Below are positions 22,995-33,020 of a stretch of DNA of 64,000 nucleotides, piece after piece (the stretch's first letter is position 1; each line of letters begins with the position of its first letter). The DNA is taken from positions 1-64,000 of the forward strand of contig JACEFZ010004239.1 in assembly GCA_014155875.1 (NCBI GenBank), given 5' to 3'. The translations under genes and the position numbers were made by a program. The notes under the pieces were generated by a model. It ran no database searches. It was not told the origin of the DNA and saw only the letters and a list, made by a program, of their open reading frames with translations. This DNA is from Cepaea nemoralis (lineage: Eukaryota > Mollusca > Gastropoda > Stylommatophora > Helicidae).

Positions 22995-23560
22995 GGCACT
23001 CGAGCCTGGAAAATTGCCTGTACTACAGACACTACTATCTTAACTAGACGTTCAGTGTAATTTCCCATGCAGTTTATACCATCTCACTGTGGAGTGTCCA
23101 GAAACAAGAGAGCTGATCAGCTAGCTAAGGAATGAGCAACAGAAGAGCTATTGTATGTACCTGTCACATTCCACCAAAAGAAAAGAATGATCAGATCAGT
23201 CATACACTCACGGACACCAGCACAAGATGATTACCATTTCATGAACAAACCTGAACAAATCATTATTCTGCTTCTCAGGACAGGAAATAATTGATTACAC
23301 AACCACATGTACACACATTTCAAGATTGGTGAATCAGCCATGTGCACCTGTGGATTGGCACCACAGGCCACTTTTAGATCAAATACTCCAAGACTACCCT
23401 GAATATGACATATCTAGGCAAACCTTCTGGCCTAGAGAAACAATAGTGGATGATAAACTTTATGGATCACTGAGTAAACTGGAAAAAAAAACAGTGAAGT
23501 TTATACAAGAGATAACAATGCAGATAGAGATAATAAATTTTAAGTGAACAAAAGAAGAAG
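22995..23560 (+). pseudogene. LINE D, second decayed copy
   Basis: Fragments parallel 11780-12349: SLWSVQKQESXSAS-type remnants of the SHCGVPGNDRAD motif, then VTFHQKKRMIRSV, DDYHFMN and ISRQTFWPRETIVDDKLYGS, and an end in GAAGAAG. Frames shift several times and Gln codons have become stops. Confidence 0.7.
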
Positions 23561-23667
23561 AAAAAGAAGGTTGACTCAGCCTAAAATAAGTACTAAAATG
23601 TTTTGGGAAGTAAAATCAGCCGTCCTGACACTGATGACTTCACCTACTGAGTGCTGATTGGTCTTGT

Positions 23668-24145
23668 TTTCTTAGCGACTCAATGAACATGATCAAGAGG
23701 ATAGAGGAGGGGTCGATCCGAAGTGAATGGTTGCTGCCTCTGAAGCGGTCTCGGCTGGCAAAGATTAGTTTCATCTTCGTGCCAGGGCATGCGGGAGTAC
23801 AAGGGAATGAGCGGGCTGACAGGCTCGCAGGTGAGGCTACTGTGGAGGGCGGACGCGCCATGGACCAGGCTGACATTCTGAATGCTCTACGAGAAGTGAG
23901 ACTTTTGCGAGAACCAAGTGATGACTGTGAATCTACAACCATGGCCAGACTGCGGGAGCAGCAAATTAAAAGAGGGATGGCCAAACAAGAACACTACGCA
24001 GGAAGCCAAAGAAGATTGATAAACCAACACAGAACTGGCGTCGTTAGCCGCTACACGCTGCGGGATTTGCTGAGGAGGGGATCCGAGCACTTATGGACTG
24101 AATGGTTCGATGTGCAATGAGGATGATCTGTCGACTAACTAACTA
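23668..24145 (+). mobile_element. LINE C, short 5'-truncated copy
   Basis: It contains the end of an RNase H ORF and a (CTAA)n tail. By eye it is almost identical to the matching part of LINE C at 37080-37575, so both are probably recent. I could not find a clear TSD. Confidence 0.85.
23683..24120 (+). pseudogene. LINE C RNase H C-terminal fragment
   Basis: The open fragment reads SDSMNMIKRIEEGSI, FIFVPGHAGVQGNERADRLA and a C-terminal extension ending WTEWFDVQ. PGHAGVQGNERAD carries the RNase H His and Asp. The upstream catalytic residues and all of RT are missing, so it is a 5'-truncated dead-on-arrival copy. Confidence 0.8.
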
Positions 24146-24819
24146 ACTAACTATGAATATATGGGTGGAGCACCATATGCCCAATGCGCTTTAAGAGACA
24201 TAAAAGGATTCTTTTTTTTAAAGTTTATTTAGTGAATGTGTGATGGGACATGTCAAAGTCAGTGTCCATTTAAACTATCTTAGTCCTCAGTATGCATTCC
24301 TGTGCAAAATGGTATTGATAAATGGAGGTGACTTACTTAGCTAAAACTGAAAACAGATCAGCATAAAATATTAAACGAGAGCTTGGCAATTGAAGGACAC
24401 AGGCAAAATCAAATGTTTTTATCAGTATTCTTCAAGGAACATAAAAGTATGAAACAAAACTACGGGAACAAAATAAGTTAGCTGACAACTTAAATATTAC
24501 ACCAGAGTAAATACAGTCCACATGCATGCATGCATGCTGACAGACAGACAGGACAATGTCTGCCTTGGGGTCTGAAGGTCGTGAGTTTTATTTTTTAGGC
24601 GGTTGTTCAGACCACGAGTGAAATTTGTCCAGAGTTCCCTTGGGGGGTCATCACTGGAGCTCTGGAATTCATGCTCTGTGTGATGCTCTGGGCAGGTGGT
24701 TCACCTATTATCTGAAGAGAAACTGAGCCAGATAGGGCAAAACCTGGTGAGGTGAAATTGATCCTCTAGTCTTTAACCTTTTAACACCACCAACACACAC
24801 TCACACACAGGTATATTTG
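24146..24819. other. RINT1 intron, no recognised feature
   Basis: AT-rich. 24535-24780 has a short repetitive look (TCTGAAGGTCGTGAGTT) that could be an old SINE, not resolved. Confidence 0.4.
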
Positions 24820-25060
24820 GGTGGTAGCAATTAATCTGACATTATGTGTCTTAGTTAAAATACATAGCACTCTTATAAAAACCATACTGGAGAGTAAGGT
24901 TGAAGGCAAGCAAGCAAGAGGTAGACAACGATATAAGTGGGAAGATAACATCAAGAGCTGGACAAACATCAATCTGACAGAAATTACAGTCAGGACGAGT
25001 GACAGACAGTGCTGGAGATCCATTGCAGCCAACCTTCATTATGGAGACGGCACCTGATTG
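24820..25060 (+). pseudogene. RTE-like LINE 3' end
   Basis: LVKIHSTLIKTILESKVEG, then KQARGRQRYKWEDNIKSW and LHYGDGT before a stop. This is the RTE C-terminal pattern (EGKRGRGRPR.RW.DDI..W). It is only the last 70 or so residues. Confidence 0.7.
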
Positions 25061-25204
25061 GTTGATTGTGTTATATGTCCATGCATGGTGGAAAACATAA
25101 TAAATATGATCTAGGACTGGTTATATTTTCATTTCTGGAAATTGATAATATTTATTGTGGATACAAATTCTGAACTATTGTTTTTTAAATTGCCAGACTA
25201 CACA

Positions 25205-25330
25205 TATTCTACTTGCACACATAGACATACTGGTGGGCATGTATACACATGCACCCACAAACACACACACAATGTTCACACACAAGTTTGGATGTGTCCA
25301 CACACATGCATGCATACTCACACATAACAC
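25205..25330. repeat. CA-rich degenerate microsatellite
   Basis: Interrupted ACACAC runs mixed with CATGCATG. The short ORFs here (MHPQTHTQ..., CTHRHTGG...) come from the repeat. Confidence 0.8.
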
Positions 25331-25402
25331 ATGATAGGTTAGTAAATATTTCTTTTATTTGTGAAATGGAACATTTGTCAAGTTTGTTGTATTCCTTTAC
25401 AG

Positions 25403-25570
25403 AACGCCACATTCAACCCCAGAATTTTTTGGCTATTTGTGATTTACTAGAGAAGTTTGCGTTTAGTAGTTTGTCATTACTTTCTGAATGACCATTGCTC
25501 ATACCATGTTAAAAATCCACACAAGGCTGTCTGCTTCCAAATCGCCTGCAGGTATTCATGGTAGTGGAGG
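25403..25570 (+). repeat. Unclassified dispersed repeat, copy 1
   Basis: It matches 32325-32480 in the same orientation: CAACCCC...TTTGTG.TTTACTAG, ATTAC.TTCTGAA and CAAGGCTGTCT...TTCCAAATCGCC. I do not know the family. Confidence 0.55.
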
Positions 25571-25894
25571 CTGACATTTTATTAAAATCAGTTTTCTTAT
25601 CCACAATATAATATTTTAACAATGTAAATCTATTTTGTGGATGTGGAATACAAGGGGAAACCATGACATTAATTTCCTAAGAATAAGTTTATAGGTAGTC
25701 AGAAACAGTGGCAGATTGGGTCTAAAATCAGAAACAGTGGGAGATTGGGTCTAAAACATTTTAAGCATAATGTCTAATGTTTAACGGGTCCACTTGCCAT
25801 CGGGCAAGCTGACACCCTGACCAGTGGTGAGATTTTTTTAAATGATGGATTGACATGTTTAAACAAAATGTAATACCATACCTCTGAAGTTGCA
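25571..25894. other. RINT1 intron, no gene
   Basis: It includes a two-unit duplication (CAGAAACAGTGG...AGATTGGGTCTAAAA at about 25700 and 25730) and ATACAAGGGGAAACCATGAC, which resembles the RTE 5' core seen at 26500. Confidence 0.4.
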
Positions 25895-26170
25895 GTGGGT
25901 TTGCCTGATGGCAAGCGACACTGGCAATGGGGAAAGCTAATCCACACGAGTGGGTTCGCCTGATGGCAAGGGACACTGGCAATGGGGAAAGCTAATCCAC
26001 ACGAGTGGGTTCGCCTGATGGCAAGGGACACTGGCAATGGGGAAAGCTAATCCACACGAGTGGGTTCGCCTGATGGCAAGGGACACTGGCAATGGGGAAA
26101 GCTAATCCACACGAGTGGGTTTGCCTGATGGCAAGGGACACTGGCAATGGGGAAAGCTAATCCACACGCA
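25895..26170 (+). repeat. 55-bp tandem array, five units
   Basis: The unit AGTGGGTTCGCCTGATGGCA...AAGCTAATCCACACG is repeated five times nearly without change. The start of the first unit also resembles sequence at 25785-25830 in inverted form. Confidence 0.9.
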
Positions 26171-26469
26171 AAATTCAGTCCAAGGCCACTAGAAATAGTG
26201 GGTATGGACTATGCTTGAGTTCACAGTGAACGAGCGAAAATAAAAATTTCATACCAAATTTTGGAACTTAAAATCTGATAAACATTTAAAAATGTTAAAT
26301 GCTTAATTGATGAATTTAGTTGTGGTTTGGTTTGGTTTACAAAAGATCACTTTCATTGCACACAACAAGTGCTCTAGCCTCAACCTATTGGTCACATAAG
26401 CTGAATCTCAGCACAGAGCACAAACTCCATGGCACAAGTGAGGATCTGTATATGTGTATACCAGAATCA

Positions 26470-27500
26470 CACTTGCTATAAATATTCCCAGCGGAAGGCA
26501 AGGGGAAACCAGCAACATATTTTCCCAAGATGATCATGCTTCAAGACAAACTCAATAAAGGTAACAATGTTAATGGAGATTCCAGTGAAATCTATTTGAC
26601 CGGTAGAGAGCATCATCTGTTACAGGCGATACCCGAGGGTCATGCGACTGTATGCAAATTAAATGTTAAAAATACATTAAATATCGGTACATGGAATGTC
26701 AGAACATTTGTTGGAAAGTTATAAAGCATCAAGAAGAAAATTAAAAGAATGAATATAAATATACTATGTATTAGGGAAATGCAATGACCAGATGCTATGG
26801 ACACATTTTAGATTGCTTGCTTGCTTGCTTGCGTTCGTTGGCTTGAGCTCCAACGCGAAGTCCTGTATGTCGGATGAAGGCATCCTGTTGTCCAACATCA
26901 GTGTGAGTATCCGTTGTCCCAAGTCTGGCTTATTGGTGTGCAGACTGGTGGTTCCTCGCCGTACAGGCGGACACTCTCCGGCTTCGGAGGAACATTTTAG
27001 ATAAGTACAGAATTATTTACTCAGGAGGGAAGGTCTACAAAAGGAGAGTTGGCATAATTCTGGATCAACTGAGCGCTAGGACAGTTAAAGGATTTTGTAC
27101 AATCTGAGATAGAGTGCTATTAGTGAAAATCCATGGCAAACCTCTGGATATTACCATAAAACAAGCATATGCTTCAATAACAAGATTAAACCTAAAATTA
27201 ATGATAAATAGTGTGGGATTTTAGAGGAAAAGGGCACAAACAAAGCTATATATGTATATTCTCAGGACACTTTTAGAAAGAGCTGTAGAAGTAAAAACAT
27301 ACCTGTACTTTTGCTTCATAGACTAAAGCAAAGCATTTGACAGTGTTAAACATATAAGGAAATAATCAAACAACTGGAGCAACTTAACATTGATGACAAA
27401 GATCTGCGGATAATAAGAAACATATATTAGCAGCAAACAGCAGCCACAAGAATTGACAAGCATGATTGCCCATACCAGTCAGCAAAGCACTTCATGATGA
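26470..27500 (+). pseudogene. Decayed RTE-like LINE (endonuclease and RT)
   Basis: Pieces in order: LNIGTWNVRTFVGKL and MNINILCIREM (endonuclease N and E region), then after an insertion YSGGKVYKRRVGIILDQLSA and RVLLVKIHGKPLDITI.QAYA (endonuclease). RT follows: YFCFID.SKAFDSVKHI, LNIDDKDLRIIRNIY and AATRIDK. There are many stops and a large internal deletion between the endonuclease and RT. The preceding 26500-26535 holds the AAGGCAAGGGGAAACCAGC core typical of RTE 5' regions. Confidence 0.7.
26806..27003 (-). mobile_element. Unclassified insertion with CAAG tail
   Basis: GC-richer than its surroundings, it splits the RTE endonuclease. On the minus strand it ends in four CAAG units. A sequence at about 33150-33560 (+) also ends in CAAG repeats, but the similarity outside the tail is weak. 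Confidence 0.4.
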
Positions 27501-27832
27501 TAAATATTCATTTTGTGGGTAGGTTTGCTAATTAAAAACAAAATGTTACCTTTTCAACAGTCCATTTGGTCTACTCACCTGCGCAGCATTCACATAGATT
27601 TTCTTACTCTTAGTTTTCTCCCTTGTTTGAGAAGACATAACATCTGGTACGCTGACTCACGATCCTCAAGTTTCTTATTTTGTAAACATTCCTACTGCCC
27701 ACCAACCCTGCTCAAGTTAGATGCACATACACCATACCTCCATGTCTCTGAGTGTAGTTGACAAGCAATGAACAACTAACGTAAATCATGTTACATATTG
27801 CTTATTGCACTGTCGATGTTTTCATTTTACAG
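27501..27832. other. RINT1 last intron, 3' part
   Basis: Ordinary AT-rich intron with a pyrimidine-rich stretch before the acceptor TTCATTTTACAG. No other feature. Confidence 0.5.
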
Positions 27833-28049
27833 CTCCAAAGAAGCCTGTACTGTGTTGACACTGTCAAAGGGCTCTGCCTTGCTCCTGAAAGACGTCCTTC
27901 ACTCACACCTGCGGGAAATAAGAGACCAGGCCAAGCAGCAGCAGCAGCAGCCAGATGTTCACACTGCATTAAAAGACATTGGTGTGTTCACCCTGACACC
28001 AGAACAGTGCCATCGTTTGCTAGGTTTGCGGACAAATTTAGCAGGGTGA
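27833..28049 (+). CDS. RINT1: RINT1 terminal exon
   Basis: The acceptor TTTTACAG ends at 27832. The exon is 217 bases and closes with TGA at 28047-28049. It encodes SKEACTVLTLSKGSALLLKD, then VLHSHLREIRD, a run of five Gln (CAG x5), ALKDIGVFTLTPEQ and HRLLGLRTNLAG. RINT1 homologues end IKEACIVLNL..GSALLLKDVLQ...ALNEVGIYKL...LLNLRTN. The Gln run lies in the variable linker where vertebrate RINT1 also differs. The first base completes Leu from the previous exon. Confidence 0.95.
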
Positions 28050-28180
28050 AGTGTGGCTATATAAGCTGGCAAATTTAGCAGGGTGAAATGTGGCTATATA
28101 AGCTGGCATATTTAGCAGGGTGAAGTGTGGCTATAAAAGCTAGCAAATTTAGCAGGGGGAATTATGACTTCTTAAGCTAG
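28033..28180 (+). repeat. 37-bp tandem repeat spanning the RINT1 stop codon
   Basis: The unit begins CAAATTTAGCAGGGTGAAGT. It starts at 28033, 28070, 28107 and 28144 (the last diverged). The first unit supplies the final codons and the TGA, so the stop-codon segment is repeated in the 3' UTR. Confidence 0.9.
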
Positions 28181-28277
28181 CACACAGCTTACATTGTGAA
28201 GGCAGCAGCATTGTAAGCAACTTGGCTATATGAATTGTTCAAGTGATATGAGTTTGAACTGACTTTACCTTTTGGTC

Positions 28278-28283
28278 AATAAA
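28278..28283 (+). promoter_or_regulatory. RINT1 poly(A) signal
   Basis: AATAAA, 229 bases after the stop, is the first canonical signal downstream of the terminal exon. No transcript evidence is available. Confidence 0.6.
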
Positions 28284-28789
28284 TCAATTGATTCTCTCTT
28301 CCACAGTGTGTAGAAGTTGGAGGTTTTGTTGCTTTCTTGTTATAGATTACATTTAGAGGCTGTCACATTTGTTGCTTTGACTGTTTCTTGAAATCTTCTC
28401 TCTGTTTATTTCAATCTTCTTCATGCTAACTTTCATCCTGTCTTCTTACTTCTAGTGTGTCAATTATGTCAGATAAATAATGACCAGTTTTTCAGGAAAA
28501 TATCTTTTTCTCTGTTCTATTTCTTATATGTTGGTTATTGTTTTCATCTCACTTATTCTAATTTTCATGAATTGCTTCTCCAAATATTAGTCTGTTGAAT
28601 GAAAGTCTGTTTTGTTGTTTTTTCTTTAGATATTTTTGGTCTCAGTCGTATGTTTGTTTTTTCTGCCTGAACCACGTCACCATGTGCCACTGATAGCAGC
28701 AAAATATGTATCCACTGTGGTAACAGATATCAAGTAAATCCTTGGTCACATGACTTGCATTGAAGACACCATGTGGGTATGGTGTTCAT
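28284..28789. other. Downstream of RINT1, no recognised feature
   Basis: T-rich sequence with no ORF of note. Confidence 0.5.
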
Positions 28790-29010
28790 CATCATCTTGT
28801 GCCTTGCCTACAAGTGTGGGCAGTCATGGTTCACCATCTTAGATGATCACCCATATTGGATCAGGTCTATGTTCTTGTACTGGATCATGCCATGTGGCTA
28901 AGCCATCCAGGTATTTATTTGTTGGTTGTTCCCCTTGCTCTTTTCCCTCCAAGGTTGCCAGTTGTCACTACATTTTCAAGTTTATATTTTCTCATAATGT
29001 TTGAAAAAAA
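28790..29010 (-). pseudogene. LINE B 3'-end fragment
   Basis: On the minus strand: FFSNIMRKYKLENVVTTGNL and GGKRARGTTNK, parallel to LINE B FFGHVMRRNGLENLVTTGKI, then remnants of the W.SHMA/H.CR.GT end. It aligns with 34765-34975. It is 5'-truncated and decayed. Confidence 0.7.
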
Positions 29011-29012
29011 TT

Positions 29013-29250
29013 TAGCTTTGCTATATAATTGAAACGTCATAAAAGTTTGGAGAGAACAATAATGGAGGGGTATATGCCTGGGAAGAGAGGAAAAGGAAGG
29101 CCAAAAAGAAGATGGGTGTAGGTTGTGGCAGATGATCTCCAGAAGGGTGTATCGGACACAGGACATCTTGCATATGACCGAGAAGTTTTCCCAAAGGTTG
29201 TTATGAGAATCTGCAAAGGACAAGCTACTGAATGAATGAATTAATATGAT
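29013..29250 (+). pseudogene. RTE-like LINE 3' end with TGAA tail
   Basis: Sequence resembling the segment at 7200-7300 (GAGAGAACAATAATGGAGGG...GGGAAGAGAGG...GGAAGGCC) with several frameshifts, ending TACTGAATGAATGAAT. It abuts the oppositely oriented LINE B fragment. Confidence 0.55.
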
Positions 29251-29864
29251 TATGCAAAATCTGGCTATCTGGTCAATGAGGGATCTGTGTCGTTGGAAGC
29301 TTGTATGTTCATCCCTAAGTTGTTTATGTATAGAATACTGCCATCTGGATATACTGCACAGATAAGCCCAACTAGTTGTGCAGTGGACACCACCTGCTGT
29401 GACATCATCATTACCATATGCACATGCATTGATGCATTCTGTCAGAGAATGGTAACTGTTGATCTATATATATATATATATATATAATCTAGAATACATG
29501 CACCTTGTCACATCCTTCCTTTTTTTTTTTTTGTAGATTGAAACATATTGTATGGTTGTGTATTATTTATTATTTCATGAATTTCATAAAATATGAAAAT
29601 GTAACACTTTATCCAAGCATTGCTGATTATTTTGGAGCATGTATTATATAAATATTTTTTGGGAATTACCTGTTAACTTTAAATTAAAAACTGAAGATTA
29701 TCTTCCGTGTGAAGATCACCATGTGGTTTGCTCTAAATGCAAGGTGCCAGTTTTCTTCATTTAAATGTTTGTCACTGCATAGTAGATGACTAGTGAAAGC
29801 AGGCATCTATTTCAGAGGCTCATCCTTGTTTTTGCATGTATTTCGCCATATCTCAGGGATCACA
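29251..29864. other. Intergenic, no gene
   Basis: Contains a TA microsatellite at about 29465-29486 and a T run at 29519. No coding feature. Confidence 0.5.
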
Positions 29865-30090
29865 GAAACACACATTATGAGGCCAGAAATATATATGATG
29901 AGCCCATACACAGACATTATGAGTCCAGAAACACACATTATGAGTCCAGAAACACACATTATGAGCACAGAAACACACATTATGAGCCCAGAAACACACA
30001 TTATGAGCACAGAAACACACATTATGAGCACAGAAACACATTATGAGCACAGAAACACACATTATGAGCACAGAAACACACATTATGAGC
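29865..30090 (+). repeat. 21-bp tandem array
   Basis: About ten units of GAAACACACATTATGAGCACA and variants (TCCA, CCCA). The period is a multiple of 3, so it stays open in several frames; the resulting 7-residue repeats (HYEHRNT) are not evidence of a gene. It ends exactly where the LINE B fragment begins. Confidence 0.9.
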
Positions 30091-30510
30091 AAGTGCTACA
30101 TAGAACCTGTACTTTTATATGGATGTGAAGTGTGGACAATGAGCAGACAAGCTGAAAAACATCTAAAGTCAGTTGAAATTTGGTTTCTGAGGAAATTGCA
30201 AAGAATACCATGGACAGACAGAAAAACCAATGACCAAGTCCTACAAGAAACAAATGAAAATCGCAAACTGATTAGAGAAATGTGACATAGTCACAACTAT
30301 TTGAATACTTTGTGAGAAGAAGTAAATTAGAGAACTTAAGGTGACAACTGGCAAGATTGAGGGGAAAGGCACAAAAGTAAATACCTGGATGGCTTGGCCA
30401 CATGGTATGATCGAGACAAGAACATAGAGCTGATCCACGACTCTGGTGATCGTGTGAGATGGCGAAATATGACCGTCCACGCTTATCGAAATGGCACATG
30501 ATGATGAGGG
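30091..30510 (+). pseudogene. LINE B, 5'-truncated copy
   Basis: Reads CYIEPVLLYGCEVWTMSRQA, EIWFLRKLQRIPWTDRKTND and LQETNENRKLIREM, then shifts frame. The end GGCACATGATGATGAG matches the LINE B terminus. It corresponds to the last 140 residues of the ORF at 34753-36039. Confidence 0.85.
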
Positions 30511-30563
30511 TGAAAGAAATTTGGATAGTGTCTATCACTATGTAAAGTTCTCTCAGAATAAGG

Positions 30564-30690
30564 GAGCCGCGGTAGCGTAGTTGCTAGACACACGCCTGGT
30601 GGTCATGGTTTCAATATGTGTCAGGGTGGATTTGAATTGTAAAATGGACCTGGGCTACCAGGTTGACCCAGCCCAACACGGGCATTAGGA
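30564..30690 (+). mobile_element. SINE family 2 copy
   Basis: The head GCCGCGGTAGCGTAGTTGC and GCCTGGTGGTCATGG, then the body ACCTGGGCTACCAGGTTGAC. The B-box is altered (GGTTTCAATA). Confidence 0.65.
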
Positions 30691-31136
30691 AATGTCTTAG
30701 GGAGTAAATATGACCAGCATGATACTGATCACATGACCCACAGAATTCCGATTGGTCTATAACTATATGGGCCAGCACTGTATGCTGTGTATGCCTGATA
30801 CTATGTAAGGGGGTCCTTTACTCTGTTGCCGTTGACTGAGAACACATGCAACCATGTTTGATCATAGTCATGTGTGCTAGCTCAGTGTCATTACATACAT
30901 ATTATAGCTTCAACTTTGTATAATATCCCGTGACAGGAATGTATTTACATTATGGGGTAGGTGTCTGATTACATACATATTATAGCTTCATCTTAGTAGA
31001 CATATCCTGGCAGTCCAAGGTATTCACAGCAGTCGCCTCAGAAACCAATCTCTTTGCTTGGCGTATTCTGCTTTCGGTCATGCATTTTCTATCCGATGTC
31101 ATTGCTATTATATATCTGCACTACAGGGAGGGGAAA

Positions 31137-31137
<1 letters not shown>
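30691..31137. other. Intergenic, no gene
   Basis: It holds two similar TTACATACATATTATAGCTTC stretches (about 30890 and 30970), a short local duplication. Nothing else. Confidence 0.45.

Positions 31138-31201
<64 letters not shown>
31138..31201. repeat. GA microsatellite
   Basis: About 30 uninterrupted GA units. The RERERE ORF across it (31058-31456) is an artefact. Confidence 0.95.
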
Positions 31202-31203
<2 letters not shown>

Positions 31204-31254
31204 ATATGATCAATATCACACCAGTAGTCCTTTACTTCCAGGAACCTTCCTGGT

Positions 31255-31410
31255 ACCTGGGTTAGGCTGGGTCGACCTGGGAGTCTGGGTCAATGAAAGC
31301 AGCCTCCGCCGTGAAGGAAATTCAAAGTCAATCAAAGCAGTCACCGCCTGGGAAGGAATTCAAACACATGATAACCCGGCCGGCGAGCCAGCGTGCGTTG
31401 ACATGCATAT
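31255..31410 (-). mobile_element. SINE family 2 copy
   Basis: On the minus strand it has the tRNA-like head near GCTGGCTCGCCGGCCGGGTT and the shared GACCCAGACTCCCAGGTCGA body. The order is reversed relative to 30564. Confidence 0.55.
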
Positions 31411-31675
31411 AAAGCACAGACATGTCCGGAAGCAGGAGCCTGCCGTGGGTCTATGAAGTGCTAGGACCATCACATATGGTAGGCCTGAGTGCATGGGGGA
31501 ATAGGTGGTCAGTCTTTCCCTACCGTAGCAATCAGCGAGCTCAGGAATTCAAAACCCTTGTCCGGCCGCGCTTTTACCATTATCAGCGTAGCTATCCGTC
31601 ACACCATGGCGCCCGCTAACCTGCAGGTAGCAATTTAAAATCTAAACATGTAAACGAAAGAATTATTACGTTTGT

Positions 31676-31905
31676 AGTCTTCTTTCCGCGATTCATAATG
31701 GACACAGTTCATAATCCCATATACCACGTTCGAAACACAGATGTGGGCGAATTGGCAGCAGACCGCCCTGCGTTGGTTCTTATAAAATGGTATGAGTACC
31801 AGTCGTTCCGAAAGCAATGGCTAACTACTGAACGTAAACTTGCCAAGAGATCACAGGCAGCCAAAAAATGCTGGCGTTGACTGCGACGTCCTGTAAAGAA
31901 TATGC
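31676..31905 (+). mobile_element. SINE family 1 copy
   Basis: Shares TGGACACAGTT.ATAATCC, TTCGAAACACAG, GCAGCAGACCGCC and CGAAAGCAATGGCTAACTAC with the copy at 22636. The head is decayed. Confidence 0.7.
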
Positions 31906-32324
31906 AACCCCAGTCTTCTCAACCGTTATCTCGGGCAGCTCAATCCGGTAAGTAGCACTTGTTTCGTTCATCCCAGGCTTTATCGGTTGCCACACAAAAG
32001 CAAACTTTTAGCTGCGACTAATTTTAGAAACATCTGATGCTGCCGGGGCACGCCCTTACATTCGTTCACTTGTTTTCCCTCCTGATTTCTTCCGTTTTTA
32101 CCTCCCCCCAACTTTCGGCCTCGCTACTTACATTTTTCGCACATCCAGTTTCTTTGTATTCCGCGCTCTCTGAGTCACACGCGGGCAAGTTATCTGCCGA
32201 GGCTGATATCTGTGTATACTCACATCGGTTCGTGTGATGATAATTTTGCTTACCGCACTGAATGTGTGGCTGCATTGTTAGTTCAGTTTGACTAACGAGT
32301 TAGCTGCATGTCCATGTCAGGGCG
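31906..32324. other. Intergenic, no gene
   Basis: No recognised feature. Confidence 0.4.
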
Positions 32325-32480
32325 CTGCAGTCAACCCCATCATTTATTGGCGATTTGTGTTTTACTAGGCAATGTTAGTTTTGTTGTTTGGCATTACCTT
32401 CTGAACGGCCGAAGCCTCATACCATCGAAAGTATACGCAAGGCTGTCTAATTCCAAATCGCCCGAAGTTGATTTCGAAGC
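32325..32480 (+). repeat. Unclassified dispersed repeat, copy 2
   Basis: Partner of 25403-25570, same orientation, moderately diverged. The family is unknown. Confidence 0.55.
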
Positions 32481-32802
32481 CTCGGTGTGACGGAGAATTA
32501 TGAAACTGCACCTCTCACCATCTCCGAAACTGCATGGCCGGTTAGTTAGCTTGACAAGCATGCACAATCATGTTAAAATCTGGAGGGATTAAAAAACACC
32601 GCATACACGTAACACACCAGTCTGGGTTTCTCTTTGTTCAAGGATGCCGCTAGAAAATGCGGGATGCGCAACTATTACGCATTTAATAGCCGAAAACGCG
32701 AACAGCAGCAACGTGTGCAGTTGGACAAAGCATTGACAATTAATCGCAATGCTCCACAATTTTCAATCAAAAGAATCCCCTCTGTGATGGAGGGGCATGC
32801 GC

Positions 32803-33020
32803 TGTTCCAATAACCCTAGAGCTATGCCTACGGTGCAGCTACTGGTAGGGTCTCCCATGTCGGACAGGTCACGGGATAGGAACTAGACGAAGAGAGAAAG
32901 ACACAAACTTATTGCTTTGTAGGTAGACCGGGGACAGCCAAAGGCTAGGGACAGCAAACCCGATTAAAAAAAAAAACAAACGGTTGTTGAATTCGGATGT
33001 ACTGAGATACAGGCTTGACG
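32803..33020 (+). mobile_element. LINE A-related 5' UTR fragment
   Basis: Parallels 34026-34240: GAGCTATGCC.ACGGT, GCTACTGGTAGGG, CCCATGTCGGACAGGTCA, TTGTAGGTAGAC and CGGATGTACTGAG.. ACAGGCTTGAC. It is clearly diverged and stops before the ORF. A fragment with the 5' UTR but no body is unusual for a LINE. Confidence 0.75.

Noticed and set aside
29786..30128. ORFs with 7-residue repeats (HYEHRNT, IMSTETH)
   Set aside because: They come from the 21-bp array, which is open in several frames and on both strands.
31058..31456. 132-codon ORF with long RERERE run
   Set aside because: It is produced by the GA microsatellite; the flanks are SINE and random sequence.
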